This document shows positions 10,494-19,630 of a stretch of 46,827 nucleotides of DNA, in pieces (position 1 is the stretch's first letter; the number at the start of each line of letters is the position of its first letter). The notes under the pieces are model-generated. The model saw only the letters and a list, made by a program, of their open reading frames with translations, ran no database searches and was not told where the DNA came from. The stretch lies in the NCBI GenBank assembly GCA_910584145.1, contig CAJTXX010000013.1, positions 1 to 46,827 of the forward strand, in the 5' to 3' direction. Made by a program: the position numbers and the translations under genes. This DNA comes from an uncultured Eggerthellaceae bacterium. GTDB lineage: Bacteria > Actinomycetota > Coriobacteriia > Coriobacteriales > Eggerthellaceae.

Positions 10494-12812
10494 CTACCCG
10501 CGGTCTGCGGGATGCAGGCAAGCTTCCAGCACCCCTATCAGCTCCTTGATGTTCAGCGGCTTGGTTATGTGAGCCGTCATGCCCGCCTCGCGCGAGCGGC
10601 GATGCCCCTCTTCGAACGCATCGGCCGTGGCGGCGATGATCGGCAGCCCGGCCACATCGGCGCGGGGCAGCAGCCGCATGGCGCGCGCCGCCACATCTCC
10701 TGCCATCCGCGGCATGCGCATATCCATGATGACCGCATCGTAGAAGCCCTCGTCAGAGGCCTCCAGCTTATCGAGCGCCTCGTCGCCGTCGCTCACCTGG
10801 TCGATCTCGAACCCGCGGTCGCGCAGCACCTCGCTCACCAGCTCGCGCGACAGCTCGTCGTCGTCGGCCACCAGCACCCGGAACCCATCGAACATGCGCA
10901 GCTCCGCCTCTTGGCCACCCGACGCGCCCTCGGCGCCCGCATGCCGCTGGCCGCCCGGCTTAAGCGGCAGCGTTATGGTGAACGTGCTGCCGCGCCCCGG
11001 CGCGCTCTCCACCGCGATGGCGCCGCCCAGCAAGTCCACCAGGTTCTTGGTGATGGTCATGCCGAGCCCTGTACCCTCGGCGACATGCGCGCTACCGGCG
11101 CTGTCGCGCTCGAAGGGCATGAAGATGCGCTTCATGAACTCCTCTGACATGCCGCAACCCGTATCGCGCACCACCATCTCGTACATGGTCACGCCATTCG
11201 GCGCGGCAGCCCCCTCGGTGAGCACCACGTCCACCCGACCGCCCGGGTCGGTGTACTTCAGCGCATTGCCCACGGTATTCACGAGTATCTGGTTCATGCG
11301 CAGCTGGTCGCCGAGCACCGCAGCATGCTCCACCCCGCTCGCGTCCACCGAGAGCTCCACTCCGCGCTCTTGCGCCTGCCCCATGAACAGATTGCGGATG
11401 CCTTCCATCAGCTGCATCAGATCGAGCGGCTGCTCGCTCAGCACGATCTTGCCGCTCTCGATGCGGCTCACGTCGAGTATGTCGTTTATCAGCTCGAGCA
11501 AATGATCGCTCGACACCAGTATCTTCTCCAAGCAGCTCCGCACGCGCTCCGCTTCGTCGAGGTGCAGCAATGCGATATTCGCGAATCCCATGATGGAGTT
11601 CAGTGGTGTGCGGAAGTCGTGCGAGATATTCGTCAGGAAGGTCGATTTCGCCTCGCTGGCATGCTCGGCCAGCACGAGCGCGCTGCGCAGCGCCTCCTTC
11701 TGGCTGATCTGCTCCATCACCTCCGCATTGATGTTGCGCGCCGCCAGCACCATCTCGTTCGCATCGCCCGACAGCCTCACTAAGCGCAGCTCGACGTATT
11801 GCTCCTCATCGCCGAACACGCGCCGGCAGCTTATGGAGAAGTCACCCGCATGCTCGACCAGCCGCTCGAGCATCGCATCGCGCCCGATCTGGTCAGCCAC
11901 GCGCTGCCGGTCGCTCTCCACCACATAGCGCTCGCAATACATGTCGAGCCATTCCGAATAGGGCATCCCCTTCTTGATGGTCTTGGCGAAGTACTCGGCC
12001 ACCTCGTTGCGCAGGATATAGGGCACCATGCGGTCTTTATCGAGGTCTACCAGGTAGAGCGCATAGTTCTCGGAGCTCAGGCTCTCGATGATCTCGGAGC
12101 GCCGCACGCTGTGCTGCTCCATCTCCACCATGTGGGTGATATCTTCCAAGAAGCCATGCGCGAACTGGTTGGTCTTGCCCGTATGCGCCAAGCTGACGCG
12201 CACCCAGCGCTCATCTTTCAGGCGCAGGTCGCACAGCATCTGCTCGCCCTGCTCCTTCAGTCTGACCACCTGCTCGCGCATCTGCGCAGCGCTCGGCGCA
12301 TCGAGCGCATCCTCAGCGAAGCCCGGACCGCTCACATAGGTGGCATCCACGCCGCAGATATCCTGCGCTGAGGGAGTCAACATCATGAGGTCGTTCGTCA
12401 GATCGTAGAAGAACATGGCTGCGGACATACCTTCGAATGTCAGGCGCGAATCGCTCACCCACGTCATCACATCTTGCAGCTCGAAAGCGCAATAGCCCCG
12501 CGCAACCGGGAACGCCACCACGCTGAAGAAGCGCTTGAGCGGGAACGAGACCGCCTCGAAGCGGGTGGTCTCACCCTCATAAGCCGCCCGGTAGAACATA
12601 TCGAACCAGACCTGCGCCCCCTCACCCTCAGGCCAGATCTCCGACGAGCTGCGACCTACCAGATCCCCCGGCTGATCGCTCGTCAACCCAGCCATCGCAT
12701 CGTTGAGGTACTCGTAGCAGAAGTCGGCCGGCTGGCCGCTCTCATCCAGATCAACGCGCGCTATACCGAACGGATTCGGACTGCGAGAGAAGATCTGGGC
12801 GCATTGTTTCAA
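10494..12812 (-). CDS. Cytoplasmic hybrid sensor histidine kinase
   Basis: About 772 residues with no membrane segment. The N-terminal half looks like several PAS-type sensor domains (about 1-130, 130-250, 260-370). HisKA follows with NISHDFRTPLNSI (phospho-His about 400), then HATPase_c with NTVGNALKYT, DTGCGM and GTGLGMTITKNLV. The C-terminal receiver domain (about 640-765) has the DDDE acidic pocket and acceptor Asp in VIMDMRMP (about 700). No output partner is adjacent. The start is unsure: TTG 12812 has GGAAGAG close upstream, and an in-frame CTG 7 codons earlier lies right after GAGGAGG. Confidence 0.88.
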   Translation of the reverse strand: MKQCAQIFSRSPNPFGIARVDLDESGQPADFCYEYLNDAMAGLTSDQPGDLVGRSSSEIWPEGEGAQVWFDMFYRAAYEGETTRFEAVSFPLKRFFSVVAFPVARGYCAFELQDVMTWVSDSRLTFEGMSAAMFFYDLTNDLMMLTPSAQDICGVDATYVSGPGFAEDALDAPSAAQMREQVVRLKEQGEQMLCDLRLKDERWVRVSLAHTGKTNQFAHGFLEDITHMVEMEQHSVRRSEIIESLSSENYALYLVDLDKDRMVPYILRNEVAEYFAKTIKKGMPYSEWLDMYCERYVVESDRQRVADQIGRDAMLERLVEHAGDFSISCRRVFGDEEQYVELRLVRLSGDANEMVLAARNINAEVMEQISQKEALRSALVLAEHASEAKSTFLTNISHDFRTPLNSIMGFANIALLHLDEAERVRSCLEKILVSSDHLLELINDILDVSRIESGKIVLSEQPLDLMQLMEGIRNLFMGQAQERGVELSVDASGVEHAAVLGDQLRMNQILVNTVGNALKYTDPGGRVDVVLTEGAAAPNGVTMYEMVVRDTGCGMSEEFMKRIFMPFERDSAGSAHVAEGTGLGMTITKNLVDLLGGAIAVESAPGRGSTFTITLPLKPGGQRHAGAEGASGGQEAELRMFDGFRVLVADDDELSRELVSEVLRDRGFEIDQVSDGDEALDKLEASDEGFYDAVIMDMRMPRMAGDVAARAMRLLPRADVAGLPIIAATADAFEEGHRRSREAGMTAHITKPLNIKELIGVLEACLHPADRG

Positions 12813-12886
12813 GATCTCTTCCGCGGGGATCAGCCTCCTCGATTCTCTCCGCGCACACTATAGCGCGAACCTACAGATACCATCGC

Positions 12887-13444
12887 TCAATTGAATCGGG
12901 ATTGCGTATCGGCCAGGCCGTGATCCATCAGGTACGGTACCGCCTCGGCGCCCAGCGCACAGGCATGCCCGAAGGCGTCAGCCGCATCGGCGCGCGGCGC
13001 CGACAGCACCCAATCGACCACCGGCATGCGCCCCGGAGGCCGTCCGATGCCGACGCGCACGCGATGCCAATCGCGCGTGCCAGTCTTATCGGCTATCGAC
13101 TTCAAGCCATTGTGGCCAGCTAAGCCGCCGCCGGTCTTCACGCGTATGGTGCCAGGGTCGATATCCAGCTCGTCGTGCACCACGATCAGATGGTCGGGCC
13201 GCACGCTGTACTTCTTCATGAGCTGGCTCACCGGGCCGCCCGAGGTGTTCATAAAGCCCTGCGGCTTCGCCACGATCACCTCATCATCGCCGCGCTTCAC
13301 GTGCGCCGCGAGAGAGCCGCACTCGGTCTTCCAGTACCGGGCGCCCAGCTCCTCAGCCAGGATATCCACCGTATCGAATCCGGCGTTATGCCGGGTATGC
13401 TCATACTCTGCGCCGGGGTTGCCCAGCCCTGCCACAAGCCACAT
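12887..13444 (-). CDS. pth: Peptidyl-tRNA hydrolase
   Basis: Recycles stalled peptidyl-tRNAs in the cytosol. The 185-residue length is standard. It shows the family N-terminus VAGLGNPGAEYEHTRHNAGF (with the conserved Asn and the catalytic His of TRHNAGF), then KPQGFMNTSG, and the HDELDIDPGTIRVKTGGGLAGHNGLKS segment whose Asp is catalytic. ATG 13444 lies only 2 bp after the prs stop, and the ribosome site is poor, so translation is probably coupled. The gene order glmU-prs-pth is a familiar Gram-positive arrangement; the ctc/rplY gene often found between prs and pth is absent. Confidence 0.95.
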   Translation of the reverse strand: MWLVAGLGNPGAEYEHTRHNAGFDTVDILAEELGARYWKTECGSLAAHVKRGDDEVIVAKPQGFMNTSGGPVSQLMKKYSVRPDHLIVVHDELDIDPGTIRVKTGGGLAGHNGLKSIADKTGTRDWHRVRVGIGRPPGRMPVVDWVLSAPRADAADAFGHACALGAEAVPYLMDHGLADTQSRFN

Positions 13445-13446
13445 CG

Positions 13447-14418
13447 CTACAGCGCGAAATCCGGATCGAACAGGGCCGACACGCTGCCGTTGTCATACAC
13501 GTTCGAGATGGCGCGGGCGAACAGCGGAGCGACGCTCACGATCTTGATCTTGCCGCTCTGCCGCTCAAGCGGCACGGGGATGGTGTCGCACGCCACCACT
13601 TCCTCGACATCGGCGTTCTCCAGCCGCTCATAGGCCGGGCCGCTGAATACGGGATGCGTGCAGCAGATATACACCTGCTCGGCGCCTTTCGCGCGCAGCG
13701 TATCAGCCGCCGCGGCGATGGTACCGCCGGTGTCGATCATATCGTCGTTGATGATGCAGATCTTGCCCGCCACGTCGCCGATCAGAGCGGTTATCTCCGC
13801 CTTATTGTGGCCGGGGCGCCCCTTATGCATGATGGCCAGATCGGCCTCGAGCATGTCGGAGAGCTTCTTCGCCGCCTTCGCACGGCCCACATCCGGGCTC
13901 ACCACGCACACCTTCTCCTTCGGGAGGTTCTTGGCACGGAAGTAGTCGGCCAAGATGGGCAGCGCAGTCAGATGGTCCACCGGCATATCGAAGAAGCCCT
14001 GTATCTGACCCTGGTGCAGGTCGATGGTCATCACCCGGGTGATGCCGGCGGTGGTTATCAGGTTCGCCACCAGCTTCGCGGTGATGGGCTCGCGAGCGGC
14101 AGCTTTGCGGTCTTGGCGCGCGTAGCCGTAGTGGGTTATCACCGCGGTGATGGTGCGCGCCGAGGCGCGCTTGGCGGCGTCGGCCATGATGAGCAGCTCC
14201 ATCAGCGCATCGTTCACATGCTCGCCGGCCACCGACTGTATCAAGAACACGTCAGCGCCGCGCACGCTCTCCAGATAGCGAGCGTATATCTCGCCGTTGG
14301 CGAACTTCTCCAGCTTCACGTTGCCGAGGCTCACCCCGAGATGATCGGCTATCCGCTCAGCCAGCTCAGGCGCTACCGACCCGGAGAACAGGGCCATAGA
14401 TTTCTGCATCTCAGTCAT
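13447..14418 (-). CDS. prs: Ribose-phosphate pyrophosphokinase
   Basis: Makes PRPP from ribose-5-phosphate and ATP for nucleotide, His and Trp synthesis. The 323-residue protein contains the class I PRPP synthetase features: LGVSLGNVKLEKFANGE near the N-terminus, YARQDRK (ATP-binding), DLHQGQIQGFFD, the VVSPDVGRAKAAK flexible-loop region, and the PRPP-binding loop IINDDMIDTGGTI. AAGGAG lies 6 nt before ATG 14418. It sits between glmU and pth on the minus strand. Confidence 0.96.
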   Translation of the reverse strand: MTEMQKSMALFSGSVAPELAERIADHLGVSLGNVKLEKFANGEIYARYLESVRGADVFLIQSVAGEHVNDALMELLIMADAAKRASARTITAVITHYGYARQDRKAAAREPITAKLVANLITTAGITRVMTIDLHQGQIQGFFDMPVDHLTALPILADYFRAKNLPKEKVCVVSPDVGRAKAAKKLSDMLEADLAIMHKGRPGHNKAEITALIGDVAGKICIINDDMIDTGGTIAAAADTLRAKGAEQVYICCTHPVFSGPAYERLENADVEEVVACDTIPVPLERQSGKIKIVSVAPLFARAISNVYDNGSVSALFDPDFAL

Positions 14419-14515
14419 GCGGGCTCCTTGCCTTCGTCAGATGTTCGCGTATGCGTCCGCTCTCGGCGCTGCGTCTATTGTAGCGGCAGAGCGGCGCTGC
14501 GGCACGGCTTTCCGG

Positions 14516-15880
14516 CTACTTCTTCGCGTGCTTGGCAGCCCAGCCGTCTATCACGCGCTCGCGGGCGCGCGCCACCGCGAGCGCCCCGTCGGGCACGTCC
14601 TTCGTTATCACCGAGCCAGCGCCCACCACCACGTTCGACCCGATGCTCACCGGCGCCACCAGCATGGTATCCGACCCGACGAACGTATCGTCGCCGATGG
14701 TGGTGGCGTGCTTGTGCGCGCCGTCGTAGTTGCAGGTGATGCTGCCGGCGCCGATGTTCACACCCGCGCCCATCGTAGTGTCGCCGATATAAGACAGATG
14801 CGGCACCTTCGAGCCAGGGCCGATGGTGGACTTCTTTATCTCCACATGCGTGCCCGCCTTCGCGCCCTCCATCAGGTGCGCGCCGGTGCGCAGGTACGCG
14901 CGCGGCCCGCAGCAGGCGCCATCGTCGATGCGCGCACCCACCGCCACCGTCTCGTCGATGGTGCAGCCCGAGCCCACCACGGTGTCGGTCAGCCGGCTGT
15001 TCGGGCCCACCACGGTGTCCTCGCCTATCTCGGTGGCGCCCATCAGCATGACGCCGGGCAAGAGCTCGACATCGCGCGCCACGCGCACATCGGGGCCCAC
15101 CCACACCTGCTCGGGAGCCATCATGGTCACGCCCTCGGCCATGAGCGCCGTGTTCACGCGCATCTGCATGGCGCGGCTCGCCTGCGCCAGCTGCACGCGC
15201 GAGTTCACGCCCATGCACTCGTCGGGCTCGCCCGCCTGCACCGCCACCACGCGCAAGCCAGCCTCGCGCAAGATGCCCAGCACATCGGTCAGGTAATACT
15301 CGCCCGCCGCATTATCGCAGCCCACCTTATGCAGCGCCTCGAACAAGAGCCTGCTATCGAAGCAGTAGAAGCCGGAATTGCATTCGCAGATCGCAGCCTG
15401 CGCCTCGGAAGCGTCCTTCTGCTCCACGATGCGCTCGAACTCGCCGGTAGAGGTGCGCACGATGCGCCCGTAGCCGAAGGGGTCGGGCATGTGCATGCTC
15501 AGCACCGCGCACGCGGCGTCCTCGCGCTCGCGCGCCTGCACCAGCTCGGCCAGCGTCTGAGCCCGTATCAGCGGGCAGTCGCCCGAGAGCACCAGCACCG
15601 AGCCGTCGAAGCCCTCGAGCACCTCGCGAGCGCACATGACGGCATCGCCCGTGCCCCGGCGCTGCGGCTGCTCGACCGCTATGGTCCCCTCCACCAGCGG
15701 CCGCACCACATCGGCGCCGTGGCCCACGATGCTCACGATAGGGTCGGCACCGGCTCCGCGCGCTGCGCGCACCACCCACTGCACCAACGGCAGCCCCAGC
15801 ACCTCGTGGGCCACCTTCGGCTTCTTCGACTTCATGCGAGTACCCTCGCCAGCGCTCAGGATGATAGCCGCTGTACGCAT
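14516..15880 (-). CDS. glmU: Bifunctional UDP-GlcNAc pyrophosphorylase / GlcN-1-P acetyltransferase
   Basis: Makes UDP-N-acetylglucosamine for peptidoglycan in two steps. The N-terminal uridyltransferase domain (about 1-230) begins AAIILSAGEGTRMKS, with KPKVAHEVLG and GDCPLI. The C-terminal left-handed beta-helix (about 250-454) has hexapeptide repeats and the acetyltransferase residues in HKHATTIGDDTFVGSD. Length 454 is usual. GGGGAGG precedes ATG 15880. It is divergent from the antiporter gene and is the first gene of glmU-prs-pth. Confidence 0.96.
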   Translation of the reverse strand: MRTAAIILSAGEGTRMKSKKPKVAHEVLGLPLVQWVVRAARGAGADPIVSIVGHGADVVRPLVEGTIAVEQPQRRGTGDAVMCAREVLEGFDGSVLVLSGDCPLIRAQTLAELVQAREREDAACAVLSMHMPDPFGYGRIVRTSTGEFERIVEQKDASEAQAAICECNSGFYCFDSRLLFEALHKVGCDNAAGEYYLTDVLGILREAGLRVVAVQAGEPDECMGVNSRVQLAQASRAMQMRVNTALMAEGVTMMAPEQVWVGPDVRVARDVELLPGVMLMGATEIGEDTVVGPNSRLTDTVVGSGCTIDETVAVGARIDDGACCGPRAYLRTGAHLMEGAKAGTHVEIKKSTIGPGSKVPHLSYIGDTTMGAGVNIGAGSITCNYDGAHKHATTIGDDTFVGSDTMLVAPVSIGSNVVVGAGSVITKDVPDGALAVARARERVIDGWAAKHAKK

Positions 15881-16013
15881 AACCGCCTCCCCATCGTGTA
15901 TGACCGATTCGCTTCACAGAGTATATCGTTTTCGCCGGAATGGGGCCCGGCATTGGTATACTCGGCACATCTGGGCGCCGCGACGCGGCGCGACCAACCG
16001 ACCGGAGGGAATG

Positions 16014-17714
16014 ATGGAAGGCTTCGATCTCATATCGACCGGCATATGGTCGATCATCCCGCCGCTTCTGGCGCTGGGATTAGCGCTCATCACGAAAGAG
16101 GTGTACTCCTCTCTCACCGTGGGCGTATTCGTGGGCATGGTCATCTACCAGTTCACGCTGAACGGCGCGGGGGGCGAGCAGTTGATCGCCTCGTTCACGA
16201 TGGTGCCGCAGATGATGGCAGAGCAGATAGCGGGCAACGGAGCGTTATTGCTCTTCCTTGCGCTCTTGGGGGCGCTCACGGTGGTCATCGCCGTGTCGGG
16301 CGGCTCCCGCGCGTACGCTGAGTGGGTGTCGCAGCACATCAAGAACGCGCGCATGGCATCCATCCTCACCGCCATCTTGGGCATCATCATCTTCGTGGAC
16401 GACTACTTCAACTGCCTGACGGTGGGCGCGGTCATGCGCCCCGTCACCGACCGCTTCCACATCAGCCACGAGAAGCTGGCGTGGATCATCGACTCCACGG
16501 CTGCGCCGGTGTGCATCATCGCGCCGGTGTCGTCATGGGCTGTCGCGGTGGGCGGCTATCTGGGCGAGGACGGTTTCACCACATTCGTGCAGTCCATCCC
16601 CTATAACTTCTATGCGCTGCTGACCATCTTCTTCGTGTTCTTCATGCTCGCCGTGGGCGCCGATTTCGGCTCGATGCGCGCCGCTGAGGCCGCAGCCCGC
16701 CACAACAAGGTGCCCGCCGAGGACGCCTTGGAGGAAGAGAAGCTGGAATCGACCGAGGTCAAGATCGAGCGCAGCAGCATGCTGAAGGCCGTCGGCGGCA
16801 ACCTGCCCCCCGAGGACTTCCCGAACCCGAACCTGCCCCCGAAGGTGACCGAACGGGCCGATATCGAAGAGGCCGCGGGCGGTGCCATCGAGGAGTTCAA
16901 GGGCTTGAACATCTCCGATCGCGGGCGCGTGATCGACCTGATGCTGCCCATCATCATCCTCATCATCTTCTCCATCGCGGGCATGCTGTACTGCGGCGGC
17001 TTCTTCGAGGGGGTCGACTTCGCCACAGCTGTGGGCGAGAACCCCGTCATGGGCCTGTGCATCGGCGCTTGCGTGGGGCTCATCTGCGCAGCCATCATGT
17101 ACCTACCGCGCAAGCTGACGAACCTGGGCGGCTTCATGGACGCTATGTCCGAGGGCGTGCGCTCCATGGTCGGCGCCATCATGATCTTGGTGCTGGCGTG
17201 GTCGCTCGGCGGCGTGTGCCGCTACCTGCTGGGCACCGGTGAGTTCGTGTCCGGCTTCCTGAACAACATGGGCGTGGGGCTCGACTTGCTGCCCGCCATC
17301 ATCTTCGTGGTGGCGGCGTTCATCGGTTTCGCCATGGGCACCTCGTGGGGCACGGTGGCGCTCATCCTGCCGATCGTCATCGGCGTGTTCGATGCGTCCG
17401 ACCCGCTGTTCCTGGTGGCTGTGGGCGCCACGCTCGCAGGCGCGGTCTACGGCGACCATATCTCGCCCATCTCCGATACCACCATCCTGTCGTCGGCGGG
17501 CGCGCAGTGCAACCACCTGCGCCATGTGGCCACGCAGATACCGTACGCCACCACGGTCATGATCATCTGCCTCATCGGCTACATCGTCGCCGGCTTCACG
17601 AAGAGCCCGTGGATATCGCTCGGGCTCGGCATCGTGCTCGTGGTCGTCGTGGTGCTGGTCATGCACAACATCAGCCTGCGCAAGGCGAAGGCGGGCAAGG
17701 CTCACCCCGAATAG
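16014..17714 (+). CDS. NhaC-family Na+/H+ antiporter
   Basis: A membrane antiporter of about 566 residues with about 11-12 hydrophobic helices. The family markers are FVDDYFNCLTVGAVMRP in the first half, and GTSWGTVALILPIV plus GDHISPISDTTILSSAGAQ in the second. A charged cytoplasmic loop (about residues 220-305, rich in Glu/Lys) separates the halves. The start could be ATG 16011 or 16014; 16014 gives better spacing from GGAGG at 16004. It may exchange Na+ for H+ or another solute; the exact substrate is not decidable. A strong terminator follows. Confidence 0.88.
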   Translation: MEGFDLISTGIWSIIPPLLALGLALITKEVYSSLTVGVFVGMVIYQFTLNGAGGEQLIASFTMVPQMMAEQIAGNGALLLFLALLGALTVVIAVSGGSRAYAEWVSQHIKNARMASILTAILGIIIFVDDYFNCLTVGAVMRPVTDRFHISHEKLAWIIDSTAAPVCIIAPVSSWAVAVGGYLGEDGFTTFVQSIPYNFYALLTIFFVFFMLAVGADFGSMRAAEAAARHNKVPAEDALEEEKLESTEVKIERSSMLKAVGGNLPPEDFPNPNLPPKVTERADIEEAAGGAIEEFKGLNISDRGRVIDLMLPIIILIIFSIAGMLYCGGFFEGVDFATAVGENPVMGLCIGACVGLICAAIMYLPRKLTNLGGFMDAMSEGVRSMVGAIMILVLAWSLGGVCRYLLGTGEFVSGFLNNMGVGLDLLPAIIFVVAAFIGFAMGTSWGTVALILPIVIGVFDASDPLFLVAVGATLAGAVYGDHISPISDTTILSSAGAQCNHLRHVATQIPYATTVMIICLIGYIVAGFTKSPWISLGLGIVLVVVVVLVMHNISLRKAKAGKAHPE

Positions 17715-17738
17715 GCTTCACCGCGCGAGCGAACGGCT

Positions 17739-17773
17739 AAGAGGGCTGCGACTCCGGTCGCAGCCCTCTTTTA
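17739..17773 (+). terminator. Intrinsic terminator after the antiporter
   Basis: A 14-bp perfect stem: AAGAGGGCTGCGAC (17739-17752) pairs with GTCGCAGCCCTCTT (17757-17770) around a TCCG loop, followed by TTT. A textbook rho-independent terminator just past the antiporter stop. Confidence 0.92.
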
Positions 17774-17949
17774 CGCGCTCGGTGCCCTGCGAGCGCCGCT
17801 CGCCGTCGCCCGCAGACGTTCCGCCCGAACCAAGATGACGGGTTGGCAACGCCACCGCTGATGCGGCGGAGCCGCGTCTGCCGTCTTGTATCTTCTTACT
17901 ATCCTGTCGATTTCCGAGCGCCCTGCGCCGAGCAGATACCGAGGTTCAT

Positions 17950-18417
17950 GTGATCTTCAAGGCTTCCACAGATTACGGGCTGCGCACCCTCCTCTATCTG
18001 GCAGACCGCAACCGCATCTGCTCCTCGAAGGAGATATCCGAGAACGCCGGCATCCCGCGCGATTACCTGATACAGCTCGCGCAGCAAGAGCGCGCTGCGG
18101 GGCTCATCGAGTCGCGCGCGGGCAAGAACGGCGGCTACATCATCGCGCGCCCAGCGAGCAGCATCACCTTGCTGGAGGTCATCGACGCCATCGACGGTAG
18201 CGGCGAGCAGCACCACGCGCTCCACGTCCACACCGAAGACGCGCTGCTACAGCACGCGATGGAGGCCGTGCTCGACAGCTACAACGCCTACCTGGGCAGC
18301 ATCACGCTCGACATGCTGCTCGATTGCGCCTCGGGGCACCAGAACACGGAAGCATGCCTCGCTGCATGCCTGCAGGCCGAGAGCAAGCGCCTCACGCAAG
18401 GCTCAGCGCCTGCATGA
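17950..18417 (+). CDS. Rrf2-family transcriptional regulator
   Basis: The 155-residue DNA-binding protein has the Rrf2 N-terminal winged helix: FKASTDYGLRTLLYLA, the KEISENAGIPRDYLIQL recognition region, and the wing KNGGYIIARP. The three closely spaced cysteines that bind Fe-S clusters in IscR/NsrR (near residues 90-105) are missing; the cysteines present are C24 and a group near the C-terminus (DCASG, ACLAACL). So the ligand is unknown. GTG 17950 follows GAGG. It points towards the transporter gene on the opposite strand, and the two overlap at their 3' ends by about 26 bp. Confidence 0.88.
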   Translation: MIFKASTDYGLRTLLYLADRNRICSSKEISENAGIPRDYLIQLAQQERAAGLIESRAGKNGGYIIARPASSITLLEVIDAIDGSGEQHHALHVHTEDALLQHAMEAVLDSYNAYLGSITLDMLLDCASGHQNTEACLAACLQAESKRLTQGSAPA

Positions 18418-19630
18418 TGAACAGCGCCAGCGTCAGCGCTGCCACCACTCCCACGCACGCCCAGAGCAGCACCTTCGCCACCCGGCCGCTCTTGTAAGCA
18501 CCCATCACGCGCTTGTCGGCCGATATCAGCGCCATGAACGCCAGCAGCACCGGCAAGATGACGCCGTTCACGAACTGAGCCGTCAGCATCATCCCCATCA
18601 GGTCGACCTCGGGGATCAGCACCACTGCCGCAGCGAACACCAGCACGCCCGTGAAGATGCCCTTGAACGCCGGCGCCTCGCGCCATTCGCGCGATACGCC
18701 CGCTTCCCAGCCGAACGCCTCGCAGATGACGAACGCCGTGGTGAGCGGCAGCACGCACGCCGCCAAGAACGACGCTGCCACCAGGCCGATGGCGAACAGC
18801 GCCTGGGCGTACTCCCCCGCGAACGGCGCCAGCGCCTGAGCCGCGTCGGCCGCGCTCTCCACCGCGATGCCCTGCGGGAACAGCACCGCACCCGTGGTGA
18901 CGATGATGAACCACGCTATTATGCACGCAGCGATGGAGCCGGAGACGGCATCGGCCTTCTGCGCGAAGAGATCCTCGGTGTCGAGGCCCTTCTCCACCAC
19001 GTTGCTCTGCGTGAAGAACATCATCCACGGCGCTATGGTGGTGCCGATCATGGCTATCACCAGCGACAGGTAGGCCGGCTTGGCATCGAGCGCGGGCACC
19101 ACCGTCGCGCGCATGGCCGCCTCCCAGTCGGGCTGGGCCATGAACGCCGCCACGATATAGGTGATGAACACCAGCGAGAGCACCAGGAACACCTTCTGCA
19201 CGCGCTTGTATGAGCCGCCCGCTATGAGCACCCACACCGCCACCGCAGCCACCGGCACGCTCACATACTTCGACACGCCGAACATCTCCATGCCCGAGGC
19301 GATGCCGGCGAACTCGCTGAACGTGGTGGCCACATTACCCACCAACAGCGCGCACATGGCGAGCGCCGTGAGGCGTATGCCGAAGCGCTCGCGGATGAGC
19401 GCCGAGAAGCCCTTGCCGGTGACGGCGCCCATCTTCGCCGCGGTGGTCTCCACCAGCACCAGCAGCACGCACATGATGGGGATGACCCACAGCGTCCCGA
19501 AGCCGAACTGCGCACCGGCCGTGGAATAGGTGGATATGCCGCCGGCGTCGTTGCCCGCCATGGCGGTTATGATGCCCGGGCCCATCGCTGCGAGCACCAA
19601 GAGCAGCTTGTTGCGCTTGCGCTCAGGCAC
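18392..19630 (-). CDS. NRAMP-family divalent metal transporter, NRMT-like (probable Mg2+)
   Basis: The 412-residue membrane protein has about 11 helices and the NRAMP fold. Helix 1 reads GPGIITAMAGNDAGGIST where classical MntH has DPGN: the Asp is kept and the Asn is Gly. Helix 6 reads GTTIAPW where MntH has GATVMPH: the metal-binding Met is Ala and the His is Trp. Loss of that Met is the mark of the NRAMP-related magnesium transporters (NRMT) described from Eggerthella lenta, so Mg2+ is a better guess than Mn2+/Fe2+. GTG 19630 overlaps the stop of the upstream MgtE-sensor gene by 8 bp, implying coupled translation. Confidence 0.85.
   Translation of the reverse strand: MPERKRNKLLLVLAAMGPGIITAMAGNDAGGISTYSTAGAQFGFGTLWVIPIMCVLLVLVETTAAKMGAVTGKGFSALIRERFGIRLTALAMCALLVGNVATTFSEFAGIASGMEMFGVSKYVSVPVAAVAVWVLIAGGSYKRVQKVFLVLSLVFITYIVAAFMAQPDWEAAMRATVVPALDAKPAYLSLVIAMIGTTIAPWMMFFTQSNVVEKGLDTEDLFAQKADAVSGSIAACIIAWFIIVTTGAVLFPQGIAVESAADAAQALAPFAGEYAQALFAIGLVAASFLAACVLPLTTAFVICEAFGWEAGVSREWREAPAFKGIFTGVLVFAAAVVLIPEVDLMGMMLTAQFVNGVILPVLLAFMALISADKRVMGAYKSGRVAKVLLWACVGVVAALTLALFIMQALSLA

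Noticed and set aside
14417..16321. Long plus-strand open frame (634 codons) across glmU
   Set aside because: It is antisense to glmU, is Arg/His/Ala-rich as expected of a GC-rich shadow, and contains no recognisable domain. The same applies to frames at 367-1977, 3308-4576 and 27187-29238.
18392..19630. Naming the NRAMP protein mntH (Mn2+/Fe2+ importer)
   Set aside because: The DPGN and MPH motifs needed for transition metals are changed to DAGG and APW, and the partner is an MgtE-type sensor.
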